Source: Sandaracinaceae bacterium (GTDB lineage Bacteria > Myxococcota_A > Polyangia > Polyangiales > Sandaracinaceae). From it: a stretch of 64,000 nucleotides of DNA. Where the stretch lies: positions 1 through 64,000 of the forward strand of contig JACKEC010000027.1 in assembly GCA_020633195.1 (NCBI GenBank), in the 5' to 3' direction. The position numbers and the translations under genes are program-made. Shown piece by piece: positions 50,713-61,676 of the stretch (its first letter is position 1; each line of letters opens with the position of its first letter). The notes beneath the pieces are model-generated. The model searched no databases. It was not told the origin of the DNA and saw only the letters and a list, made by a program, of their open reading frames with translations.

Positions 50713-51801
50713 GTGCGCTTCATCGTCCTCTTCGGTCTGCTGTTTCTGACCGCGTGCGACGGGACGAGCCCGGACGACGCCGCGACCCCGGGCGATGACG
50801 GCGGCGCCCTCCCCGACGGCGGCGCGCTCCCGGATGGCGGCGAAGGCCCCACGACGGACTGGGTCGTCAACGTCGTCGTCCCCGGCGGCCCCGCCGCGGT
50901 GCAGGGCTTCCTCGACGGCTCGAGCGAGGCGCCGCTCTGGCCCGTCGCGAGCGCCTTCTACGAGACCTACGACGACGAGTTCGACTTCCTGTACCTGCTG
51001 GCCGAGGTCGACCACGGCACCGGGCGCTTCGTGCCCGTGCACCGGCCGGCGATGCCCGCGAACGGGATCGTCGGCGCGAGCGACGACGCGCGCTTCGGGA
51101 GCCCGAGCCGGCTGCGCGCCACCCTCGCGATGCGCCTCGGCGAGCTCGGCAACGGACCCACGCTGCACGAGACCTCGCACTTCTGGGGCGTGTTCCTCGA
51201 CGAGTCGTTCGGCTTCGGCCACGACCACACGATGGACTTCGGGCCGCACTGGGGCGTCGCGAGCGTGAACGGGCAGCTCGGCGGGTTCGACGGAAGCACC
51301 CTGCGGTGCGAGCTCCCCGCCGGCGGCGCGCCGCCGTGCGACCCGGAGCCGAGCGGGCGCGTCCGCGTGACGATGGACTCCTTCGGCCCCGCCGCGAACG
51401 GGGGCGACAGCGTCCCCTACGCGCCGATCGAGCTCTACCTGATGGGGCTCGTGCCGCCCTCCGAGGTCACCGAGCCGGTCACCGTGCTGCGCGCCGCCGA
51501 CTTCATCGAGGCGGTGGCGGGGACCGACCGCTTCCTCTTCGAGGCCGACGGCCTCGACACCGTCACCGTCGACGACATCACCGCCGTCCACGGCGTGGTG
51601 CCGCTGCTCCCCGCGGATCAGCGGACCTTCCGCGCCGCGTTCGTGCTCGTCACCGAGGCGCCCGCGTCGGACGCGTCGATGGAGGCGGCCCGCCGCTGGT
51701 CGCGCGTCTTCTCGGGCGAGGACGACTCGCCCAACCTGCTCAGCTTCTCGGACGCCACCGGCGGCCGCGCGAGCATGGACTCGCGGATCGTTCCGCGCTG
51801 A
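50713..51801 (+). CDS. Lipoprotein with an HExxH motif, putative metalloprotease
   Basis: 362 residues. The lipobox is LFLTAC, then a DDGGALPDGG linker. The folded domain (residues 50-362) contains PTLHETSHFWGVFLDESFGF, in which HETSH fits the zinc-peptidase HExxH pattern. HDHTMDFGPHWG about 25 residues later could supply further ligands. DSVPYAPIELYLMGLVPPSEV is a motif I have seen in unannotated myxobacterial surface proteins. No family is recognised with certainty. GTG at 50713 looks leaderless. It converges on rlmI with four bases between stops. Confidence 0.7.
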   Translation: MRFIVLFGLLFLTACDGTSPDDAATPGDDGGALPDGGALPDGGEGPTTDWVVNVVVPGGPAAVQGFLDGSSEAPLWPVASAFYETYDDEFDFLYLLAEVDHGTGRFVPVHRPAMPANGIVGASDDARFGSPSRLRATLAMRLGELGNGPTLHETSHFWGVFLDESFGFGHDHTMDFGPHWGVASVNGQLGGFDGSTLRCELPAGGAPPCDPEPSGRVRVTMDSFGPAANGGDSVPYAPIELYLMGLVPPSEVTEPVTVLRAADFIEAVAGTDRFLFEADGLDTVTVDDITAVHGVVPLLPADQRTFRAAFVLVTEAPASDASMEAARRWSRVFSGEDDSPNLLSFSDATGGRASMDSRIVPR

Positions 51802-51805
51802 GGCG

Positions 51806-52985
51806 CTACCGCGAGACGCGGCAGAGGACGACCTTGAGGTAGTCGCCCTCCGGGAAGCCGAGCACGCGTGGGTGATCGGGCGCGGCGCCCCAGCGCCCGA
51901 TCACCTGGATCACGACACGCGCCTTGACGGCCGCGTCCTTCAACGTCCCCTCGAACGCCTCGCGATCGACGTGGCTCGAGCAGCTCGCGGCGAGGAGCAG
52001 GCCGCCCTCGGTGAGGCGCTTGAGGCACTCGCGGTGGAGGCGGCGGTAGGCCTTGATCGCGGCCGGCTTCGACGCCTCGTTGGGCGCGAAGCTCGGCGGG
52101 TCGCTGACGATGAGGTCCCACGCGCGCTTCTTCTCGCGCGCGGCCTCGAGGAACTGCGGGACGTCGGCGGCGTGCGTCTCGTGGAGCCCGGGCGCGAGGC
52201 CGTTGAGCGCCCAGCCCTGCCGCGCGAGCTCGAGCGCGCCCTCGGCGACGTCGACCGTCTCGACCTTGCGCGCGCCGCCGAGCCCCGCCGCGATCGAGAA
52301 GCCGCCCGTGTAGCCGTAGAGGTTGAGCACGCGCATGCCCTCGGCGACCCGGCGCACGGTGCGGCGCGACTCGCGGTGGTCGAGGAAGAGCCCCGTCTTC
52401 TGGCCGCGGTGCACGTCGACGGGCATCCGCATCCCGTGCTCGAGGATCTCCACGAGCGCGTCGGGCACGTGCCCGTGCGCGACCTCCACCCGCGTCTCGC
52501 CGCGCCGGCCCGTCTTGACGAGGAGCGCGTCGACGCGCGTCTCCGCGAGGATCGCGTCCACGAGCACGCCCCGCCACGGCGCGACGCCGGCGCCGTCGAG
52601 CCGGAGGACGGCCACGTCCCCGTAGCGATCGCAGACGACGCCGCCGAGGCGATCGCCCTCGCCGTGCACGAGCCGGATCGCGTTCGTGTCGGGCGGCATC
52701 GTGCGCTCGCGCAGGCGCACCGCGTCGCAGACCCGACGGGCCACGAGCGCCTCGTCGACCGGCTCGTTCTTGACCGTCCAGACGCGGACCGCGATCGGGC
52801 CCGCGTCCGCGACGCCGCGACCGACGAAGCTGTTGTCGCGGTCGCGCACCGTGACCACCGTCCCGGGCGCGCAGTCGACGCGCTCGAGGGCGTCGCGATA
52901 CACCCACGGGTGCCCGGCGCGGATCGCGCTCGCGACGTTCTTGCGGAGGCGAGCCTCGACCGCGCGGGGCTCGTGCTTGCGGGTC

Positions 52986-52993
<8 letters not shown>
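51806..52993 (-). CDS. rlmI: RlmI-like 23S rRNA (cytosine-C5) methyltransferase
   Basis: 395 residues. An N-terminal PUA domain (RKNVASAIRAGHPWVYRDAL, GTVVTVRDRDNSFVGRG) precedes a central EEHEE domain and a Rossmann methyltransferase. That domain shows GQKTGLFLDHRESRR, the SAM site MRVLNLYGYTGGFSIAA, VDVAEGALELARQG and the catalytic WDLIVSDPPSFAPN. The family methylates C1962 of 23S rRNA or related sites. GTG at 52993 overlaps the FHA/sigma-54 activator gene by eight bases, so it is the third gene of the DnaK-activator operon. Confidence 0.92.
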
Positions 52994-54353
<1,360 letters not shown>

Positions 54354-54359
54354 GAGCGG

Positions 54360-56183
<1,824 letters not shown>

Positions 56184-56265
56184 CCGGGCGAACGGACATT
56201 CTCCCTCTGATCGCCCCTCCCGGGAACCCCTGGTGTGTGAGGACCACAACGCGCATCCTCCGCCC

Positions 56266-57375
56266 ATGTCCGAGGACGCCTCCGAGGCCGCGCCGTCGAT
56301 CCCCGTCATCGACCTCGCCGAGCTCGTTCACCACGACCGCGCGGTCCGCGCGGCCACCGCCCAGGCCATCCGCACCGGGTTCGGTGAGTTCGGCCTCGTC
56401 TACCTCGCCAACCACGGCGTCGACGTCGCGCTCAGGGATCGCCTCTTCGATCAGTTCGTGGCGTTCACCGACCGCCCCGAGGCCGAGAAGGAGCCGCTCA
56501 ACGCGGCGAAGATCTGGTTCCAGCGCGGCTGGACGCCCCCGAACACGGAGCGGGCCGTCGTCGCGGGCGGTCAGCCCGACTTCAAGGAGTGCTACTTCGC
56601 CGCGCCCGTCCCGACCGAGAGCGCGCTGAGCATCGAGTACCCCGAGATCTGCGCCGACAACGTGTGGCCGGACGGCCCCGACTCGGACTTCGCGCGGGAC
56701 TACCAGACGCTCGGGCACCAGCTCCACGAGGCCGGCCTGAGCCTGCTGCAGGGCGTGGCGATGGCCATGGGCCTGGTGCAGCGCACCTTCGATCGGCGGC
56801 TCGAGGGCGCCCCGCACGTGTTCCGGCTGCTGCGCTACCTGCCGCTGAACGAGGCCCAGATCGAGCAGCGCGTCCTGTGGGGCGAGGAGCACACCGACTT
56901 CAACCTCCTCACGCTGCTGCCCGGCGGGCGCTTCCTCGATCCCGACGGCGCCCCCTGCGCCCGGCCCGACGAGGGCAGCGGCCTCTACCTGCGCACCCGG
57001 TCCGGCGAGAAGGTCCGCGGCGTCGCGCCCGAGGGCTGCATCGTCGCGCAGGTCGGCCAGCAGCTCGAGATCCTCACCGGCGGCGCCCTCCTCGCGACCC
57101 CGCACGTCGTCACCGCGCCCCGGACCCCGGGCTACACCCGCGTCAGCGGCGCGCACTTCCTGCACCTGCACCCGCACGAGATGGTCTTCCCGCTCGAGCC
57201 GTTCCGCACCGAGGAGGCGATCCGGGCCTACTCGCCGCCCGTCCTCGCCGGCACCTACAGCATGAAGACCCTCGTCGACATCGGGCTCGCGCCGCCGACC
57301 GCCCTCGACGGGCTGGGCTACCGCCACTACGGGCGCCTCGCCGATCTTCGCGCGGAAGAGTCTCCGAAGGCCTGA
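56266..57375 (+). CDS. 2-oxoglutarate/Fe(II) oxygenase, isopenicillin-N-synthase type
   Basis: 369 residues. The N-terminal DIOX_N-like part (IPVIDLAELVHHDRA, GFGEFGLVYLANHGVD) precedes the jelly-roll core. Iron ligands are in GEEHTDFNLLTLL (HxD) and TPHVVTAP (distal His). The 2-oxoglutarate contact is YTRVSGAHF (RxS). The length is right for flavonol-synthase/IPNS-like dioxygenases, which act on small molecules. ATG at 56266 is 83 bases from the divergent DnaK start. The substrate is unknown and there is no biosynthetic cluster around it. Confidence 0.92.
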   Translation: MSEDASEAAPSIPVIDLAELVHHDRAVRAATAQAIRTGFGEFGLVYLANHGVDVALRDRLFDQFVAFTDRPEAEKEPLNAAKIWFQRGWTPPNTERAVVAGGQPDFKECYFAAPVPTESALSIEYPEICADNVWPDGPDSDFARDYQTLGHQLHEAGLSLLQGVAMAMGLVQRTFDRRLEGAPHVFRLLRYLPLNEAQIEQRVLWGEEHTDFNLLTLLPGGRFLDPDGAPCARPDEGSGLYLRTRSGEKVRGVAPEGCIVAQVGQQLEILTGGALLATPHVVTAPRTPGYTRVSGAHFLHLHPHEMVFPLEPFRTEEAIRAYSPPVLAGTYSMKTLVDIGLAPPTALDGLGYRHYGRLADLRAEESPKA

Positions 57376-57389
57376 CGTACCAAGCCTCG

Positions 57390-57767
57390 ATGGGACACCT
57401 GCGCACGCTCAAGCTCGTGAACTTCGTGGTCGGGGCCTACACCTTCGTGGCCGGCCTGCTGTTCCTCTTCATGTTCGTCATGCCCGGCCTCTGGGCCTGG
57501 TGGGACGGTGAGAACGAGGGCCTGATCTTCGTGATCGTGGGCATCCTCGCGTTCCTCCTCGTCGGCGGCCTCGGCGTCGCCCACGTCGTGGTCGGCTACC
57601 TCGTCGGGAGCGGCCGCGGTCGGGTCGCGCAGTCCCTGCTCGCGAGCATGCAGCTGATGAGCTTCCCCGTCGGCACCGCCTACGCGGTCTACGCCCTCTA
57701 CGTCTGCTGGGTCGACGCCGACAGCACCAAGCGCTTCGACGCGGTGATCAAGGCCAAGGTCACCTGA
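57390..57767 (+). CDS. Small four-helix membrane protein
   Basis: 125 residues. Four hydrophobic segments are visible: VNFVVGAYTFVAGLLFLFMF, GLIFVIVGILAFLLVGGLGV, AHVVVGYLVGSG and AQSLLASMQLMSFPVGTAYA-YALYVCW. The start MGHLRTLKLVNFVVGAY and the Cys-Trp near the end of helix four occur in small uncharacterised membrane proteins. ATG at 57390 lies 15 bases after the oxygenase stop. No function assigned. Confidence 0.72.
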   Translation: MGHLRTLKLVNFVVGAYTFVAGLLFLFMFVMPGLWAWWDGENEGLIFVIVGILAFLLVGGLGVAHVVVGYLVGSGRGRVAQSLLASMQLMSFPVGTAYAVYALYVCWVDADSTKRFDAVIKAKVT

Positions 57768-57800
57768 CGCCCGGGCGGGCTCCTGGTACAGAAGAGCACC

Positions 57801-58178
57801 ATGCGACGCGCGGTCCCACTCCTGGCCCTCCTCGCGCTCGGGTGCGCCCAGAGCGTCGTCGCCGACGGAGGGCCGGCCCGAGACGCTGGCGTCCCGCGTG
57901 ACGCCGACACCAGCCCGGCGAGCCCGACCGAGTTCTGCATCAACGAGCGGTTCTGGCTCTGCCGACGCGACCTCGCCGGCGGACGGATCGACGAGGGGCA
58001 GTACAACATGTGCCTCGAGCCGATCTCCGCCGCCTGCGAGGGCGCGGCGTGGCCGGCGGGCTGCGCTCCTACGAACGAGCAGGCCAACGCCTGCATCATC
58101 GAGCTGTCTCGATCGGACCGCGTCTCCGAGAGCAACGAAACCCTGCTCGCGGAGCCGGTGTGCAGGCTCTGCCCGTGA
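57801..58178 (+). CDS. Small Cys-rich lipoprotein
   Basis: 125 residues. The lipobox is LLALGC, followed by a short GGPARDAGVPRDAD linker. Residues 45-125 contain eight Cys in an FCxxRFWLC-like pattern (EFCINERFWLC, NMCLEPISAACEG, GCAPTNEQANACI, VCRLCP), suggesting a compact disulfide-bonded helical domain of the kind common in myxobacterial lipoproteins. It lies between two membrane-protein genes on the same strand. The function is unknown. Confidence 0.7.
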   Translation: MRRAVPLLALLALGCAQSVVADGGPARDAGVPRDADTSPASPTEFCINERFWLCRRDLAGGRIDEGQYNMCLEPISAACEGAAWPAGCAPTNEQANACIIELSRSDRVSESNETLLAEPVCRLCP

Positions 58179-58218
58179 GGCAGGAAAGCCTGGGCGAGCC
58201 GCGACGGATGCTCGGCCG

Positions 58219-58884
58219 ATGAGCGACCTGGCATCGGGGCTGTGCGCCGGCGCGTGCTGCCTGACCATGTACGGAGGGATGGCCGCGGGCGCGGGCTGGC
58301 TCGCGAGCTGGCGGACCAAGAAGGTCGAGGCCGAGCTCGGCCGCCCGGCGCTGCCGCAGAACGAGACCGCCATGCTCCTCTACGCCGGCGCGTCCGCCCT
58401 CTGGCTGTCCGCCGCCGTCCTCGCGCTGGTCGGTATGGCGCGGCGCGAATGGACCCGCGCCGGGCGCAATTGCTTTTTCATCCTCCTAGGGCACTTCGGC
58501 CTCGTGACGGCGATGGCCTCGCTCATGCCCCTGAGCTCGTCCGGCGGCCCCCCGGGCCCCCTCCCCTTCGTGATCGGGACCTGCGCGGTCATCCTGTTCT
58601 CGTTCGTGGGGGCCAGCGCGTTCCTCTGGCGCTGGGGCAGCCTCCGCGTCGCGCGCATCGAGAAGGAGCCCCCCACCGGCGATCCCCCCGGCGCCGAGCG
58701 CTGGGCCGTCTACGTCGGCTCCATCCTCGTGGGCATGCTCGGCCTCATCGCCGCGATCATCTACAAGGAGCCCCAGAACGTCCGCGTCGGCGTCACCGCC
58801 CTGCGCATCAGCCTGATGTACCTGATGGTCGTCGTCGTCGCGGTGTGCGTGGGCCTGCCGGTGGCGATCCTCCTGCTCGGCTGA
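58219..58884 (+). CDS. Multi-span membrane protein of unknown function
   Basis: 221 residues. Helices lie at about 5-28, 50-72, 82-100, 115-138, 160-182 and 195-220 (for example AVYVGSILVGMLGLIAAIIY and YLMVVVVAVCVGLPVAILLL). The first loop holds WRTKKVEAELGRPALPQ. No family is recognised. ATG at 58219 is the first in-frame start after the small lipoprotein gene. It converges on the HNH endonuclease gene with 12 bases between stops. Confidence 0.65.
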   Translation: MSDLASGLCAGACCLTMYGGMAAGAGWLASWRTKKVEAELGRPALPQNETAMLLYAGASALWLSAAVLALVGMARREWTRAGRNCFFILLGHFGLVTAMASLMPLSSSGGPPGPLPFVIGTCAVILFSFVGASAFLWRWGSLRVARIEKEPPTGDPPGAERWAVYVGSILVGMLGLIAAIIYKEPQNVRVGVTALRISLMYLMVVVVAVCVGLPVAILLLG

Positions 58885-58896
58885 GCGGCGCGCCTC

Positions 58897-60609
58897 TCAC
58901 CGCAGCACCACCTCCCGCCCCTCCACGCGCATCACCGGCGTGCGCCCGATCGACCACACGGGCCGCGACGCCGTGCCGCGCACCCGGAGCCGACCGCCGT
59001 GCTCGCCGTCGAGGTGGCAGAACTCGCACAGCGTGATCTGATTCTCGTCCTCGTCACCGCCGCCGTGGCCTCGATAGCGGAGGTGGTGGTTGGTGCAGTT
59101 GCGCGACTCGCAGACCGGGGAGACGCAGCGGTGGCGATCGCGGTCGTGAAGAGCCTTCCACCGGTTGCCCTCGAAGAAGCGCTCGCCCCACGCGCTCCAG
59201 AGCGACACCACGAGGAACGTCACGAACGAGCCGGGGAGCCCGCTCTGTCGGTGCACCGCTTCGAGGCGGCGGAAGTCGAGGATGACCTCATCGCGCGCGC
59301 GGACAGGGAAGCAGCAGCGTCGCTCCTGGACCGCGGAACCTCCGGACATCTGGACAGGCTCCTCGGTCGGGTCGTCGCGCAGCGCGCGGGCGATCGTCTC
59401 GCCGCTCAGGACCCCGCGCTCGAACTCGATCACGGCCTCCACCTCGTCGGCGTCCGGGGGCTCGAGCCGGCGAGGCGCGTCGCCGCCCACCCGCGCGAGG
59501 AGCTCTGCGGCTCGGACCTCCTCGGCGAGGTGCTTGAACGTCCGCGCCTTGGCGCGCGCGATCCACGCGGCCGTCGTGTCAGGCCCGGCGACCCGCGCGA
59601 TGAGCGCGGCTTGCTCGTAGCCCACGTCCCCTTGGATGACCGCATCGCGCAGCGGCTCGAGGCCCGGCATCCGGCGGGCCAGCGTGACCCGACCGCGAGC
59701 GGTGGAGCGGGCGAGGCCGAGGCGCTCGTCGAAGTACGACTGCTCCGAGGCATAGCCGAGCTGGAGCCAGCCGCGAGCGAGGAGGAACCGAGACAGCAGC
59801 TCGCCGAGCCAGAGATCGCGGCTCGCGATCCGCGCAGAGACCTCCCGCACGATCGCGTCGAGCGCGACGGGGTCGTCGGTGTCGACCACCTCCTCGCGCA
59901 TCCCGTCGCCCACCTCACCATCGAGCCCGTCGTCATCGTCAGGTGGCGGCGCCGTCTCTTCGACGAGGCTCGTCCCGGAGCGAAGCGTGGGTGGCTCGAC
60001 CGCGTCGTAGTGCGCGGCCAGATCGGGGCGACCACCGAACAGCGTCGAGGCGCCCTCGAAGAGCAGGCACTCGAGCCAGTGACCCGGCTCGACCACACCC
60101 CCGTTCACGTGGTCGACGGCCACGCGCGTCCCTTCGAGCGCCAGCAGCTCCGTGGAGGTGACCGTGAGGTCGATCGTGCTGAACGCCTCCTCGCTCTCCT
60201 CGGCCTCCTCGTGACCCGCGGCGCGCAGCGCGTCGCGCACCTCGCGGACCGTCATCGAGGCCGCCGCGTCGAGCCGCTCCCCCTCGTCCTCGGGCGTCGA
60301 GTGCCGCGCGAGCAGCTCCGCCATCGTCCAGCCGATCCGACCATGAACCAGCGCCTCGCGCAGCCGCGGCCGCTCCTCGAGCCGCCGGGCGAGCGCGCGG
60401 GTGTCCCCACACCACCGCGCGCTCTGCGACGCGCGCTCGCGCACGTACATCGCGAAGGTACGGAACCCCAGCTCACGGAAGCGGCGACCCAGCCGATGCA
60501 GCGCGACCCCGAGCGTGAGTCGGTCGACGACCGACGTGCGAGAGAGCCGCACGAGCTCGGCGTCGAGCCGCCGGATCTCGTCGTGGTCGAGGGTGAGCGG
60601 AGTGAGCAT
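58897..60609 (-). CDS. HNH endonuclease domain protein
   Basis: 570 residues. About 440 residues of helical, Arg/Glu-rich sequence come first, with an acidic low-complexity stretch (PPPDDDDGLDGEVGDG) and paired repeats (LALHRLGRRFRELGF-type and ARGWLQLGYASEQSYFDERL). The C-terminal HNH domain contains WKALHDRDRHRCVSPVCESR, NHHLRYRGHGGGDEDENQI and LCEFCHLDGEHG, so the Cys pairs and the HH/N/H residues are complete. Relatives are abundant in myxobacterial genomes, in several copies, with no proven function. It lies directly downstream of the CRISPR-Cas gene end on the same strand. Confidence 0.85.
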   Translation of the reverse strand: MLTPLTLDHDEIRRLDAELVRLSRTSVVDRLTLGVALHRLGRRFRELGFRTFAMYVRERASQSARWCGDTRALARRLEERPRLREALVHGRIGWTMAELLARHSTPEDEGERLDAAASMTVREVRDALRAAGHEEAEESEEAFSTIDLTVTSTELLALEGTRVAVDHVNGGVVEPGHWLECLLFEGASTLFGGRPDLAAHYDAVEPPTLRSGTSLVEETAPPPDDDDGLDGEVGDGMREEVVDTDDPVALDAIVREVSARIASRDLWLGELLSRFLLARGWLQLGYASEQSYFDERLGLARSTARGRVTLARRMPGLEPLRDAVIQGDVGYEQAALIARVAGPDTTAAWIARAKARTFKHLAEEVRAAELLARVGGDAPRRLEPPDADEVEAVIEFERGVLSGETIARALRDDPTEEPVQMSGGSAVQERRCCFPVRARDEVILDFRRLEAVHRQSGLPGSFVTFLVVSLWSAWGERFFEGNRWKALHDRDRHRCVSPVCESRNCTNHHLRYRGHGGGDEDENQITLCEFCHLDGEHGGRLRVRGTASRPVWSIGRTPVMRVEGREVVLR

Positions 60610-60631
60610 GGGAGCCCAGAGAAGAGGCTGG

Positions 60632-60659
60632 ACTCTAGCAAGAACTGAACACGCGTCCA
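60632..60659 (-). promoter_or_regulatory. Weak promoter candidate for the HNH gene
   Basis: In the 128 bases between the Cas gene stop and the HNH start, the minus strand reads TGGACG, 16 bases, TAGAGT, with a TG two bases before the -10 box (an extended -10). The rest of the gap is AT-richer than the surroundings and has no repeats, so it is not a CRISPR array. Confidence 0.3.
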
Positions 60660-60737
60660 GGCAAATATTGCGTGCTCGAGCCGATGGTCAACGACGCGAC
60701 CACTGGGTCAGCAGACCATAGAATCAGTCGCCCTATC

Positions 60738-61676
60738 TCATTCGTTCCGTCCCACCTCTGCCGAAGGTCGGGCCTGCTTCCTGAACACGCTCGCCGGCTC
60801 GAAGCTCCCGTAGCCCCCCTGATCAGTGCGCTTGATTCCACAGCGAAAGACCACGGCGATTCCTCGGGCTCTGCGCTCGGCGTCGTCCATCGAGCCGAGA
60901 TCCAAGCGCACGGTCGAACGCACGACGGAGCGTTCGAGCGCGACGGACCACAGGGGCCACGCAAAGGCCCCCGTCTTCCAGCCGCCCGTGCATCCGGTGG
61001 TCAAGACACGGGAGCCGACGGGCACTACTGGCAAAGAAACCATGCCCCTGACGGCAAGCCAGTCAGCTGCAGGGACGCCGAGTTTCTTGTCCCCCGAGGG
61101 GTTCGACGCCCGCAAGGCATAGGATCGGGCCGCCGTCGCATCCCAGCCCATCACAGGCAGTGGGCGCTCATAGCGCCACGGTCCGATCAGCGCCTCCGAG
61201 ACGTCGCTGGCCGTCACACCGGTCGCCAGCTCGTCGACCATCTTGAGAAACAGCTGCTGACCTGCCGTGAAGTGCAGGGCTGTCGGTTTGGTATTGCCAT
61301 TGTTGTCGACAGCAATGTCCGTTGCGAAGCTGCTCGCCCAGTCGACGCTACGACGGCTTCCCGGCTGGGCAGCGGCGACCAGGGTCAGCAGGTACTCTCG
61401 GAACTGTCCTGGTGGCGGTTTCAGGTCCCGCTTGCCGCCATACTCGAGCGCGAGCGCGGGCTCGGACAGACAGGTCAGGCGATCCTCTTCGACCCATTCG
61501 ACGAGGTCGTCCACGGAGGCGTCGAGGCCCGACAGGATGGGCCGCCATGCACCCTCGTCGCGCCAAGCCAGCCTGGCGGGAAGGCCTCGATCCGACACGA
61601 CCTCGAGGACGCCGAGTGCCGCGAAGAAGCCGAGCGGGTTCGCACCATCGATCCCCGTCAGGACGGTCTCCCTCAT
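60738..61676 (-). CDS. Type I-G-like CRISPR large subunit (Cas8/Csb3-like)
   Basis: 312 residues. The N-terminus LTGIDGANPLGFFAALGVLE is the hallmark opening of large-subunit proteins in type I-G (formerly I-U) systems, where NPLxFLAALG is conserved. Later segments include HFTAGQQLFLKMVDEL, GPWRYERPLPVMGWDATAAR and TTGCTGGWKTGAFAWPLWS. I cannot decide between the Csb3 and Cas8u2/GSU0052 subfamilies by eye. ATG at 61676 overlaps the cas3 stop as ATGA. It would be part of the Cascade complex that recognises target DNA. Base composition is less G+C-rich than neighbours, which suggests transfer. Confidence 0.7.
   Translation of the reverse strand: MRETVLTGIDGANPLGFFAALGVLEVVSDRGLPARLAWRDEGAWRPILSGLDASVDDLVEWVEEDRLTCLSEPALALEYGGKRDLKPPPGQFREYLLTLVAAAQPGSRRSVDWASSFATDIAVDNNGNTKPTALHFTAGQQLFLKMVDELATGVTASDVSEALIGPWRYERPLPVMGWDATAARSYALRASNPSGDKKLGVPAADWLAVRGMVSLPVVPVGSRVLTTGCTGGWKTGAFAWPLWSVALERSVVRSTVRLDLGSMDDAERRARGIAVVFRCGIKRTDQGGYGSFEPASVFRKQARPSAEVGRNE

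Noticed and set aside
60610..60737. Possible CRISPR array next to the cas genes
   Set aside because: The 128-base gap has no repeated unit. Any array must be beyond the right edge.
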